64,000 nt of DNA from Bordetella hinzii LMG 13501 (GCF_001548475.1 NZ_LRUJ01000008.1:103947-167946); one strand, 5' to 3'; counted from the first letter of the stretch, positions 22,220 through 32,046 are shown. The notes: a model not told the origin generated them from the sequence alone. Translations and numbers: made by a program.

Positions 22220-22864
22220 TCAGGAACAGGCGGGATCGCCGATGTCTTGCGCGGCGCGGCGCAAGATGGCCGCCACCCGGCGCTGCTCGGCGGGCGTGGC
22301 GCCGCTTTTGAGCAGGAGGGCATGCCGCAGGGCCTGGCGCGCCTCGACAAACTCCTCCACCCAGCCCGTGGCCAGGTCCTCGCCCTGCGGACCGGTCTCG
22401 CGTCCGCTCCAGGCCTGGCGCATCCACTCCATCTTGCGTCCGATATGGCGCAGCTTTTCCAGCAGGAGTTCGGCCTGGGCGCGGTGGACGTCCAGGTGGG
22501 CACGTCCCTCGGGCGCCAGGTGATAGCGCTTTTTGCTGCCCTCGGGTTCGACGGTGACATGGCCCAGTTCCTCGAGATAGGTCAGGGCGGGGTACACCAT
22601 GCCGGGGCTGGGCGTGTAATAGCCATGACTCAAGGCGCCCAACGCCTTGATGAGTTCATAGCCATGGCTGGGGTTCTGCTCCAGCAGGGCCAGCAGCATG
22701 AGCTGCAGATCGTCGGCGCTGACCTTGCGGCCGCGCGCCCAGTCGGCGCCGCCGCGGCCATCGGGGCCGCGGCCCGGGCCGTCAAACCCCCCGGGGCCGC
22801 GGCCCATCCGGGCGGCCCCATACAGCCCCGGCCAAGCCGGGGAAGAAAAATGAGCGTGGCGCAT
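22220..22864 (-). CDS. PadR-family regulator (YqjI/NfeR-like)
   Basis: 214 aa. A Gly/Arg-rich N-terminal tail (residues 1-48, with His at 3 and 5) precedes a PadR winged helix: LMLLALLEQNPSHGYELIK and YTPSPGMVYPALTYLEELG, then a C-terminal dimerisation helix. ATG at 22864 has GGAGGAGG ideally placed; the longer in-frame start at 22897 is rejected. The N-terminal extension and the ferric-reductase partner match E. coli YqjI, a nickel/iron-responsive repressor. Metal sensing here is inference, since the tail has few His. It probably represses its own operon via the operator at 22928-22957. Confidence 0.88.
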   Translation of the reverse strand: MRHAHFSSPAWPGLYGAARMGRGPGGFDGPGRGPDGRGGADWARGRKVSADDLQLMLLALLEQNPSHGYELIKALGALSHGYYTPSPGMVYPALTYLEELGHVTVEPEGSKKRYHLAPEGRAHLDVHRAQAELLLEKLRHIGRKMEWMRQAWSGRETGPQGEDLATGWVEEFVEARQALRHALLLKSGATPAEQRRVAAILRRAAQDIGDPACS

Positions 22865-22927
22865 CCAGGCCTCCTCCAGGTCAATGCGGTTTGCCAAAGC
22901 AGCCCTGTAGGCGGCGACGGCAATAAG

Positions 22928-22957
22928 TATCTTACGATATATATCTTAAGATATATA
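22928..22957. promoter_or_regulatory. PadR/NfeR-type palindromic operator
   Basis: A perfect 20-bp palindrome, TATATATCTTAAGATATATA (22938-22957), is preceded by a second, imperfect copy TATCTTACGATA (22928-22939) that overlaps it. It lies 64-93 bp upstream of the padR start in an otherwise GC-rich region. TATC-TTA-GATA symmetry is what a PadR dimer would read; protein identity is inference. Confidence 0.8.
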
Positions 22958-22985
22958 CTCCTTGCGAGTGCGTCAAGGCCAGGCG

Positions 22986-23014
22986 CAAAAAAAAACACGC
23001 CCCGGGGGGCGTGT
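22986..23014 (-). terminator. Terminator of the DUF2239 gene
   Basis: ACACGCCCC (22995-23003) pairs with GGGGCGTGT (23006-23014); on the minus strand the stem is followed by nine or ten T. It is 24 nt past the stop at 23038. Confidence 0.92.
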
Positions 23015-23037
23015 CGGCAACCACAGCCGGGCGTCAA

Positions 23038-23595
23038 TCAATGCCCGTCGAACAAGGCCAAGGCGTAGGCCGAGACATCCGCCGGCCAGTCTTGCATACA
23101 GCCGGCCAGCGTCGCCCGGTCATCGCCATACAAGGCGCGCAGCGCTTCTTCATAGTGCGGCAGATTGCCGGCGATGGCCTGCAGGAAGTGATAGGCCGCA
23201 TCCTGGCGCTCGCGCCGGTCGCTGGCCCCTTCGTCGCGCTTGCGCGCTTCTTCGACCAGCTTGCGCAGTGTGACCGAGGCGCCGCCGGGCTGGCGGGCGA
23301 GCCACTCCCAATGCCGCGGCAAGAGCGTGACCTCGCGCGCCACCACGCCCAGACGCGGCCGTCCCCGGCCCCGGCCCAGTTCCGCGCCCTCCTGGGCGGG
23401 ATCGGCCAGGGAGGCGGGCGCCAGCGCGGGGCCGGCCGCCAGCAGTCTCGGGTCGAGATCGGTCTGGCGCCCGCTGGCGTCATCAAAGACCAGGACCTGG
23501 CCTGCGGGACGGTCGTGCAACGCCAGCGCCACTTCGGCCAGCGAGCCCTGCGCGACGCGGCGGATACCGTCGAAAGCCGTGAATTGCTGCGTCAT
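23038..23595 (-). CDS. DUF2239 family protein
   Basis: 185 aa, recognised as DUF2239 by LLPRHWEWLARQPGGASVTLRKLVEEAR and ERQDAAYHFLQAIAGNLPHYEEALRALY. No transmembrane segment or signal. Function not established; members often carry an Arg/Lys-rich centre that could touch nucleic acid. Monocistronic with its own terminator and a near-consensus promoter at 23624-23653. A TACCCGGGTA palindrome sits where its ribosome site should be. Confidence 0.88.
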   Translation of the reverse strand: MTQQFTAFDGIRRVAQGSLAEVALALHDRPAGQVLVFDDASGRQTDLDPRLLAAGPALAPASLADPAQEGAELGRGRGRPRLGVVAREVTLLPRHWEWLARQPGGASVTLRKLVEEARKRDEGASDRRERQDAAYHFLQAIAGNLPHYEEALRALYGDDRATLAGCMQDWPADVSAYALALFDGH

Positions 23596-23600
23596 GGATA

Positions 23601-23668
23601 TACCCGGGTAAAAAGAAAAAACCAGTATGCGCAGCCTCTGCCTGGCTTGTCAATATCACCCGGGTATA
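23601..23668 (-). promoter_or_regulatory. Promoter of DUF2239 gene with flanking ACCCGGGT palindromes
   Basis: On the minus strand TTGACA (23648-23653) and CATACT (23624-23629) are separated by 18 bp, a near-consensus sigma-70 promoter. It is bracketed by TACCCGGGTA at 23601-23610, 5 nt from the ATG, and ACCCGGGT at 23658-23665, centres 56 bp apart. The spacing suggests a two-site operator. The regulator is unknown. Confidence 0.6.
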
Positions 23669-23779
23669 AATGTGGCGGCCTTGCGACATAGGCCTTTCGC
23701 CGGATCCGACCCGATGGGCTTGACGCCGACGCCACATTCCGGGAAAAACCTAGGGCTAACACCTAGTCACCCGGGCTGA

Positions 23780-25276
<1,497 letters not shown>

Positions 25277-25305
25277 TCCCCGGATCGTCAACCCCGCAAT
25301 GCATC

Positions 25306-25349
25306 GCGCACCGGCAGAACCCGAGACCGTTCTGGCCGGTGCGCTTTTA
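25306..25349 (+). terminator. Hairpin with T-run between guaB and guaA
   Basis: GCGCACCGGCAGAAC (25306-25320) pairs with GTTCTGGCCGGTGCGC (25329-25344) with one bulged base, 8-nt loop, followed by TTTTATTT. It begins 29 nt after the guaB stop and ends just before guaA. Either a partial terminator setting the guaB:guaA ratio or a full one with guaA read from its own promoter. Confidence 0.75.
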
Positions 25350-25370
25350 TTTCCAACCGGCAGAGTCACC

Positions 25371-26963
<1,593 letters not shown>

Positions 26964-27010
26964 TCCTACGTCCGGCATAGACCGGCACCGAATAGCACGA
27001 AAGCCCCTCT

Positions 27011-27037
27011 AAGCCCGCGTAACTGCGGGCTTTTTCT
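27011..27037 (+). terminator. guaA terminator (left copy)
   Basis: AAGCCCGC (27011-27018) and GCGGGCTT (27025-27032) with a 6-nt loop, followed by a T-run. The same hairpin with a different loop is repeated at 38523-38548, beyond the other end of the island. Here it would have been supplied by the incoming element. Confidence 0.85.
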
Positions 27038-27139
27038 ATTCTGGGCCCGGCACTGTCTGGCAAATTTTCGCATCGTCAAGCACGGCGTTTGTATGGCATG
27101 GTAGGTGGTGCTATCTGAACCTGATGCCATGTTTGGTGC

Positions 27140-27180
27140 TTGATACCATGTTGCCTCCGACAGGGCTGGCATGGTATCAA
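27140..27180. repeat. Integrase arm-type repeats, left end
   Basis: TTGATACCATG (27140-27150) is an exact inverted copy of CATGGTATCAA (27170-27180). A third exact copy, CATGGTATCAA, is at 38386-38396 near the right end. Partial copies are at 27239-27250. Such repeats near int genes commonly bind the integrase N-terminal domain or an excisionase; the binding is inference. Confidence 0.65.
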
Positions 27181-27271
27181 ATTGAGATAACGAATTGATC
27201 TATAAGGAAATTTAAGGTGAAATGCGAGCGTTTCAGAGCATGGTATTTTGACGTGGAGAATCGCACACACC

Positions 27272-28480
27272 ATGCTGACTGATACCAAGCTGCGCAACCT
27301 CAAGCCGAAGGACAAGCTCTACAAAGTGAATGACCGTGACGGCCTCTATGTGGCCGTCACCTCTGCGGGTTCAATCTCGTTCCGCTACAACTACTCAATC
27401 CACGGCAGGCAAGAGACCATCACCTTCGGTCGCTACGGTGTCGGCGGCATTACCCTCGCGGAAGCGCGCGAGCGGTTGGGTGAGGCTAAGAAGATGATCG
27501 CCGCTGGGAAGTCGCCGGCCAAGGAGAAAGCGCGAGAAAAGGCCCGTGTCAAGGACGCTGAAACGTTCGGGGCCTGGGCAGAAAAATGGCTGCGGGGCTA
27601 CCAGATGGCGGACTCCACCCGCGATATGCGCCGTTCGGTCTTCGAGCGTGAGTTGAAGCCGAAATTCGGCAATCAGAAGCTGATCGAGATCACCCACGAG
27701 GATTTGAGGGCGCTGACCGATGCCATTGTCGAGCGAGGTGCACCAGCGACCGCAGTGCATTCCCGCGAGATCGTATTGCAGGTTTATCGCTGGGCCATTG
27801 AGCGTGGCCAGAAGGTACAGAACCCGGCAGAACTGGTTCGACCGACGACCATTGCCAAATTTGAGCCGCGTGACCGTGCGCTGACACCCGATGAAATCGG
27901 CTTGATGTACCAGTACATGGAGCGAATCGGCACGACACCATCCATCCGGGCAGCCGCCAAACTGTTGCTTCTAACGATGGTACGCAAAAGCGAGTTGACC
28001 AACGCAACCTGGAGCGAGATCAACTTCAGCGAGGCGCTTTGGACAATTCCAAAGGAACGGATGAAGCGACGCAATCCGCACTTGGTTTTCCTCTCCCGGC
28101 AGGCGCTGGACATCTTCATCGCCCTCAAGACTTTTGCTGGCGGATCGGCCTATGTACTTCCGTCGCGGTATGACTCGGACCTACCCATGAGCAGCGCCAC
28201 ACTCAACCAGGTGCTGACGTTGACATACCGGCTGGCGCAGAAGGAGGGGAAATCGCTAGCCAAGTTTGGGCCGCATGACCTGCGCCGTACGGCCAGCACG
28301 CTGCTGCATGAGGCCGGCTACAACACGGACTGGATCGAGAAGTGCCTGGCGCATGAGCAAAGAGGCGTCCGGGCCGTCTACAACAAGGCCGAATACCGCG
28401 AGCAGCGGACAGCGATGCTACAGGACTGGGCGGACATGATTGACGAATGGACGCTCAGGAAGCCAGGTCCGAAGGGATGA
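27272..28480 (+). CDS. int: Tyrosine integrase of a guaA-associated island (P4-like)
   Basis: 402 aa site-specific recombinase. N-terminal DUF4102 arm-binding domain (MLTDTKLRNLKPKDKLYKV), a core-binding SAM-like domain and a catalytic domain with Arg238 (MVRKSELT), His335 and Arg338 (PHDLRRTAS), His361 (LAHEQ) and Tyr370 (AVYNKAEY). All catalytic residues are present, so the enzyme should be active. ATG 27272 preferred over in-frame TTG 27248 because it gives the family start. Codon and base use are less GC-rich than the flanks. Confidence 0.94.
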   Translation: MLTDTKLRNLKPKDKLYKVNDRDGLYVAVTSAGSISFRYNYSIHGRQETITFGRYGVGGITLAEARERLGEAKKMIAAGKSPAKEKAREKARVKDAETFGAWAEKWLRGYQMADSTRDMRRSVFERELKPKFGNQKLIEITHEDLRALTDAIVERGAPATAVHSREIVLQVYRWAIERGQKVQNPAELVRPTTIAKFEPRDRALTPDEIGLMYQYMERIGTTPSIRAAAKLLLLTMVRKSELTNATWSEINFSEALWTIPKERMKRRNPHLVFLSRQALDIFIALKTFAGGSAYVLPSRYDSDLPMSSATLNQVLTLTYRLAQKEGKSLAKFGPHDLRRTASTLLHEAGYNTDWIEKCLAHEQRGVRAVYNKAEYREQRTAMLQDWADMIDEWTLRKPGPKG

Positions 28481-28576
28481 GAGCATGGAGCGCTTTCCTG
28501 CCTCATGCGATTTTAGCCGCTAAAAAAACGGCATGGCCTTCAGCGGGCAGCCCGGTATGACGGCCAAGTTCCACCC

Positions 28577-28605
28577 GCCTCGCAGAGCAGGATTCCCGTT
28601 GAGCA
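28577..28605. other. Short match to IncP (RP4/RK2) oriT region, as remembered
   Basis: A 29-bp stretch (begins GCCTCGCAGAGCAGGATT, ends GTTGAGCA) equals, from memory, sequence next to the RP4 oriT. The nic site and TraJ repeat that should follow are absent; instead the sequence runs into an AlpA C-terminus. At most a relic. Identity should be checked by alignment. Confidence 0.4.
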
Positions 28606-28612
28606 GCGGGGA

Positions 28613-28738
28613 GAATTCCCGCGCCGCATTGCGCTAACCAGCCGAAATGTCGTGTGGGACTTGGCTGACGTTGAGGAGTGGATCGAGGCCCGCAAGTTGT
28701 CGGGTATCCAAGCTCGCCGCCCTGGATTGGGGGCTTGA
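28613..28738 (+). pseudogene. AlpA-like excisionase/regulator, C-terminal fragment
   Basis: Reading frame ending TGA at 28736-28738 encodes EFPRRIALTSRNVVWDLADV then EEWIEARKLSG, the C-terminal half of AlpA/MerR-like excisionase-regulators (pattern K/R-G-x-F-P-x-x-x-x-L-x-x-R-x-V-x-W). The helix-turn-helix half is missing: upstream in frame is unrelated sequence and a stop at 28514. The break falls next to the oriT-like stretch. It is followed directly by a repA fragment, the order seen in small integrative elements. Confidence 0.65.
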
Positions 28739-28740
28739 TC

Positions 28741-29100
28741 GTGGCCATTGATTTAAGGGCCGCGTTCGACAACGAGCCGCCTTTACTGGACTTTGTATGG
28801 CCAGGTTTTCTCGCGGGAACCGTGGGAGCGCTAGTAGCCCCAGGAGCTACGGGCAAGAGCTTCTGGGCATTGGAAGCTGCAATGTCCATCGCGTGCGCCG
28901 TCGCCGGTGGGGACCTGGTAGGGATCGCCCCTGAGCGCGCTGGACGCGTGGTCTATTTCGCAGGGGAAGACCCGGAAGTCGCGTTGGTACGGCGAATTCA
29001 TGCGATAGGCCTGCACCTGAATCAGCAGGCACGCGAAGCTATCGCGCAGAACCTCACCCTTGAGCCAATCATGGGCATACACACTCCACTTAGCTGCTAA
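28741..29100 (+). pseudogene. RepA-like replicative helicase, truncated
   Basis: Starts at GTG 28741, two nt after the AlpA fragment. 119 aa with Walker A GALVAPGATGKSFWA and the strand RVVYFAGEDPEVALVRR typical of RSF1010-type RepA hexameric helicases and the AAA_25 family. The family is about 280 aa or longer; here homology ends near LEPIMG and a stop follows after seven unrelated residues. The ATPase half lacks later motifs, so it is not functional. Truncation probably came with arrival of the resolvase module on its right. Confidence 0.72.
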
Positions 29101-29107
29101 ATAGCTG

Positions 29108-29278
29108 TTACTGATTTCGCCGGCGCGCCAGCTCGGCGCGCGCCCATTCGATGGCCTGGCTCATGTCCTGGCGTAGCGCCTCGATCTCCGCCGGCGTGAG
29201 CGGGCGAGGGGAGGCTGCCAGCTCCGGGTCGTTGCGGTAGACCTCGGCCATTGCGTCGTCGTGGTGCCGGTCCTTCAT
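29108..29278 (-). CDS. Small hypothetical protein of the resolvase unit
   Basis: 56 aa, acidic/basic helical (MKDRHHDDAMAEVYRNDPEL...), no recognised domain. Its ATG (29278) overlaps the resolvase stop by 4 nt, and a second helical block IEALRQDMSQAIEWARAELARR follows. The tight coupling supports a real gene. No function assigned. Confidence 0.55.
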   Translation of the reverse strand: MKDRHHDDAMAEVYRNDPELAASPRPLTPAEIEALRQDMSQAIEWARAELARRRNQ

Positions 29279-30132
29279 GCCTGTTCCTCCGGGTGTCCAT
29301 CGTCGGCGGCCGCCAGGGCGTCGGCTTCGCTCAAGGCGTCCTCCTGAAAGGCTCCCATATGTTCCGCCTCGGCCTGGCTGACCTCTGCCCATATCCGTTT
29401 GACCTGGGCCGGGCTGTAGCCGGCCAGCTCGGCCGTCCTGGTGATGCTATGACCGGATCGGCGCAAGGCGATGACCTGGGCGCGGCGCTTCGGATCGGCC
29501 CGCCGGCCCCGGTACTTGCCCGCATTCTTCGCCAGCTCGATGCCTTGGCGCTGCCGCTCGCGGCGGTCCTCGTAGTCGTCGCGGGCCATCTGTAGGGCCA
29601 GCTTCAAAAGCATGTCCTGGACCGATTCCAGCACGATCCTGGCGACGCCCTGCGCCTCGGACGCCAGCTCGGACAGGTCTACAACGCCAGGGACGGCCAG
29701 GCGTGCGCCCTTGGCCCGGATCGCGGCAACCAGGCGCTCGGCTTCGGCCGGCGGCAAGCGGCTGATGCGGTCGATCTTCTCCGCAATGACCACCTCGCCG
29801 GGCTGTAGGTCCGCGACCATGCGCAGCAGCTCGGGGCGGTCGGGCCGTGCGCCGGATGCCTTCTCGCGGTAGACGCCGGCGACATAGTAGCCGGCCGCCC
29901 GCGCGCCCTCGATGATGCTTTCCTGGCGTTCCAGGTCCTGCGCGTCGGTGCTGACGCGCAAATAGACGCGGGCGACCTTGAGGGCTGGGGCGTCGTCAAA
30001 CCTCATCGGCTCGGCCGGCGTCTTGTCGCGGAGCTGGTCGATGGCCTCGGCTTCGGCTTCGGTCAGGCCGCCTGCCTCGCGTGCGATTCCGGCCAGCATC
30101 GAACCGACGCGCCGGTCCTTCCTTGTGCTCAT
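29275..30132 (-). CDS. Serine recombinase / Tn3-family-type resolvase
   Basis: 285 aa. A short N-terminal extension precedes the catalytic domain: ARVYLRVSTDAQDLERQES with the nucleophile Ser in YLRVSTD, then IAEKIDRISRLPPAEAERL and a long E-helix; the C-terminus carries a helix-turn-helix (HSITRTAELAGYSPAQVKRIW). Catalytic Arg residues of the family are present. ATG 30132 chosen (MSTRKDRRVG). It overlaps its neighbours by 4 nt on each side. No transposase gene is present, so this is a resolvase module left from a Tn3-like element. Confidence 0.88.
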   Translation of the reverse strand: MSTRKDRRVGSMLAGIAREAGGLTEAEAEAIDQLRDKTPAEPMRFDDAPALKVARVYLRVSTDAQDLERQESIIEGARAAGYYVAGVYREKASGARPDRPELLRMVADLQPGEVVIAEKIDRISRLPPAEAERLVAAIRAKGARLAVPGVVDLSELASEAQGVARIVLESVQDMLLKLALQMARDDYEDRRERQRQGIELAKNAGKYRGRRADPKRRAQVIALRRSGHSITRTAELAGYSPAQVKRIWAEVSQAEAEHMGAFQEDALSEADALAAADDGHPEEQA

Positions 30133-30380
30133 GCTGCCTCCTTCACCTGGTCCCACTGGTCGCCGTCCTCGATGCTCACGTCCGCCGGCAGCAAAGCCCT
30201 TGCAGCCGCCAGCGCGGCATCCCGGCGATCGTGGCGGCTGCGTTGCTCTGGCACACCATCACGCCAGGCCAAGACAACCCAACTCGTCGGCGGGTATTCA
30301 GCGTCGAAAAGGGCCATTTCCATCGCGTCCGCAGCGGATTCACGTTGTCGGCCGATGCGGCCCTGGGAGATTGAGTTCAT
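30129..30380 (-). CDS. Small hypothetical protein preceding the resolvase
   Basis: 83 aa with no recognised domain (MNSISQGRIGRQRESAADAM...). Contains a tryptophan-bearing strand PPTSWVVLAWRDG and a helix with RHDRRDAALAAARALL. First gene of a three-gene overlapping unit with the resolvase, transcribed away from the toxin-antitoxin operon. It may assist resolution or be a passenger; unknown. Confidence 0.55.
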   Translation of the reverse strand: MNSISQGRIGRQRESAADAMEMALFDAEYPPTSWVVLAWRDGVPEQRSRHDRRDAALAAARALLPADVSIEDGDQWDQVKEAA

Positions 30381-30407
30381 GCGTCCGGCTCCTTTGGGTA
30401 TAGGCTA

Positions 30408-30473
30408 ATGCGCCCAGCGTAGCCGACACGGCTCAATTTTGAAATGCCGATTTATATGCGCCTAGTGCATTTC
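30408..30473. other. Candidate res (resolution) site
   Basis: Between the divergent resolvase and toxin-antitoxin units. GAAATGC (30441-30447) and GCATTTC (30467-30473) form a 33-bp inverted-repeat unit, the size of a resolvase dimer subsite. ATGCGCC-AG occurs at 30408-30417 and 30456-30465. The location matches res in Tn3-family elements. Not proven. Confidence 0.5.
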
Positions 30474-30521
30474 CTCGGCCTTAATGAGCTTTCAAGCGAT
30501 TTCAGCGCGGCCTCCTCGGGG

Positions 30522-30567
30522 TGGACGGCAGGGCAGTAGCCGGCTATAGTACCAATAGGTATTACCT
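30522..30567 (+). promoter_or_regulatory. Promoter and operator of the toxin-antitoxin operon
   Basis: TGGACG (30522-30527), 17 bp, TATAGT (30545-30550) make a sigma-70 promoter. The palindrome AGGTATTACCT (30557-30567) lies at the expected transcription start, fitting autorepression by the RHH antitoxin. A CGGAGG ribosome site precedes the ATG at 30585. Confidence 0.65.
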
Positions 30568-30584
30568 TTTGCTACGGAGGTCAC

Positions 30585-30863
30585 ATGGCAAGGGCAACAT
30601 CCATCAAGCTCGATGACGAGCTGAAAGGGCGCGTCCAGCACCTGGCCGAAGCCCGCCGGCGCACGTCGCACTGGATCATGCGAGAAGCCATCGCGCAGTA
30701 CGTCGAGCGCGAGGAAAAGCGCGAGGCGTTCAAACAGGATGCGCTCCGCGCCTGGGAAGAGTATCAGCGCACCGGCCTGCATCTGACACTTGAGGAAGCC
30801 GACGCCTGGCTGGCGAAGCTAGAAGCCGGCGAGGATGCGGAGCTGCCTAAGTGCCACGTCTGA
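30585..30863 (+). CDS. Ribbon-helix-helix antitoxin (CopG/ParD-like)
   Basis: 92 aa. N-terminal RHH DNA-binding fold: beta strand ATSIKLDDELKGRVQHLAE, then RRRTSHWIMREAIAQYVE. The C-terminal half (AWEEYQRTGLHLTLEEADAW) is the expected toxin-binding tail. Neutralises the ParE/RelE-type toxin encoded next and probably represses the operon. Its end overlaps the toxin start by 13 nt. Confidence 0.88.
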   Translation: MARATSIKLDDELKGRVQHLAEARRRTSHWIMREAIAQYVEREEKREAFKQDALRAWEEYQRTGLHLTLEEADAWLAKLEAGEDAELPKCHV

Positions 30864-31141
30864 TCTGGACGCCGCCGGCGGTGGCTGATGTGCAGCGGCT
30901 CTATCGCTTCCTCGCGCCCAAGGATGCCGACGCGGCGCAACGCGCGGTGAAGGCGATCCGGGCCGGGGTCAAGATTCTGGCACATCAGCCACGCATCGGC
31001 CGCCCGGTCGAGGACATGGAACCCGAGTTTCGGGAATGGCTGATCGACTTCGGCAACAGCGGCTATGTCGCCCTCTATCGCTTCGACGGGGAGAACATCG
31101 CCATTCTTGCCGTTCGGCATCAGAAAGAAGCGGGGTATTGA
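30851..31141 (+). CDS. RelE/ParE-type toxin
   Basis: 96 aa ParE/RelE superfamily toxin: WTPPAVADVQRLYRFLAPKD, then HQPRIGRPVEDMEPEFREW and YVALYRFDGENIAILAVRH, the normal beta-sheet core. Whether it acts on gyrase (ParE) or ribosome-bound mRNA (RelE) cannot be told from sequence; the IxRPVxDM pattern leans to ParE. Overlaps the antitoxin by 13 nt. The downstream gene begins at the next base. Confidence 0.88.
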   Translation: MPRLIWTPPAVADVQRLYRFLAPKDADAAQRAVKAIRAGVKILAHQPRIGRPVEDMEPEFREWLIDFGNSGYVALYRFDGENIAILAVRHQKEAGY

Positions 31142-31402
31142 ATGGCACGCCTTTCGGTGACGGTCGATGACGACTTGAAGCGGGATTTTCTCGCGGCCGC
31201 GCGTGAGTATGGGTCCAGCGGCGCGGCCCTGGTGCGCGCGTTCATGCAAGCGGTCGTAGACGGCGGCAACGATCTGGATGGCCTGCGCGACCAGGTGCGC
31301 ACGGACCAGGAACACCCTGCGCCGGCGCGAACGCCGGCGGCCGCGTTGCAGCTCGTGCGCCGGATCACCCTCGACATGCTGACCGCGCCGGCGAGCCAGT
31401 GA
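31142..31402 (+). CDS. Second ribbon-helix-helix-like protein
   Basis: 86 aa. N-terminus ARLSVTVDDDLKRDFLAAAREYGSSGAAL looks like an RHH or RelB-type DNA-binding motif; the rest is Pro/Ala-rich with a final LVRRITLDML helix. Its ATG immediately follows the toxin stop. Could be a second antitoxin or an operon regulator. Its toxin, if any, is not evident. Confidence 0.7.
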   Translation: MARLSVTVDDDLKRDFLAAAREYGSSGAALVRAFMQAVVDGGNDLDGLRDQVRTDQEHPAPARTPAAALQLVRRITLDMLTAPASQ

Positions 31403-31413
31403 AGGACCAAGCG

Positions 31414-31872
31414 ATGAGCAATGAACCCTTTGTCAGTGTGTGGGATGCCATCGAGGACACGCCCGCCGGGGCTGAAAACATGAAGCTGCGTTCGGCGCTG
31501 ATGATGGCCCTGGAAAAGCAAATCCGCGATCACGGATGGACGCCGGCCGAAGCCGCGCGCCATCTTGGCGTGACGCAACCTCGCGTGTCTGACCTGATGC
31601 GCGGGAAGATCAACGAATTCGGGCTTGATGCGCTTGTGCGCATGGCCGTCGCTGCGGGCCTGCTCAAGGACGATGTGGCATGGGCACAGCTCAAGGCTTT
31701 GCTGGTCGAACGGATCGACGCTGGCCTGGCGGGGCAGGTGTCCGCCAAAGGCGTCGATGAAATTCTTGATGATGAGCTGGCCCAGATCGTTGCCGGCATC
31801 ACCCCCGACAACCTGCACTCTGAAATCGACGCTGGCCCCGACGTCGGCCGCGAACTGGAACGGTGGAAATAA
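31414..31872 (+). CDS. XRE-family HTH antitoxin-like regulator (HigA/HTH_37 type)
   Basis: 152 aa. Central HTH GWTPAEAARHLGVTQPRVSDLMRGKINEF typical of HigA-like antitoxins that pair with Gp49/RelE toxins. ATG 31414 chosen because GAAGGA lies 7 nt before it; a GTG at 31399 overlapping the previous stop is possible. The C-terminal extension (about residues 90-152) has no recognised fold. No Gp49 toxin gene is adjacent, so it may be an orphan regulator or a partner of the ParE-like toxin. A terminator follows. Confidence 0.8.
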   Translation: MSNEPFVSVWDAIEDTPAGAENMKLRSALMMALEKQIRDHGWTPAEAARHLGVTQPRVSDLMRGKINEFGLDALVRMAVAAGLLKDDVAWAQLKALLVERIDAGLAGQVSAKGVDEILDDELAQIVAGITPDNLHSEIDAGPDVGRELERWK

Positions 31873-31874
31873 CA

Positions 31875-31898
31875 AGGGTGGCACACTGGCCACCTTTC
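31875..31898 (+). terminator. Terminator of the toxin-antitoxin operon
   Basis: GGTGGC (31877-31882) pairs with GCCACC (31889-31894) across a 6-nt loop, followed by TTTCT. It lies 5 nt after the XRE stop and separates this operon from the defence genes. Confidence 0.75.
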
Positions 31899-32014
31899 TG
31901 TATTAGCGATTTCACGTGCCGCTAGCTTCTGGGATGAATGGATATTTCTAAATCGCAATAATAGTTTCAAATAGAATACTATTCGCTAACGGATAGTGCC
32001 CTGACTGCGCTCGA

Positions 32015-32032
32015 TTGGATCACGTAATCCAA
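32015..32032. promoter_or_regulatory. Inverted repeat in the hamA leader
   Basis: TTGGAT (32015-32020) and ATCCAA (32027-32032) flank a 6-nt spacer, ending 14 nt before the hamA ATG. The AT-rich stretch 31940-31990 upstream holds AATAGT and ACTATT in inverted orientation and is the likely promoter. Could be an operator or a small RNA hairpin near the ribosome site. Confidence 0.4.
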
Positions 32033-32046
32033 GTCGGGCTGGAAGC

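Noticed and set aside
26964..27010. A tRNA or tmRNA as integration target of the island
   Set aside because: No cloverleaf can be drawn in the gap; the guaA end itself is the likely target.
28577..28605. Functional IncP oriT
   Set aside because: Only a short match; the nic site and the adjacent inverted repeats are missing and no relaxase gene is in the window.
28503..28889. A 128-codon minus-strand frame over the alpA/repA fragments
   Set aside because: Antisense to the recognisable AlpA and RepA remnants and without homology.
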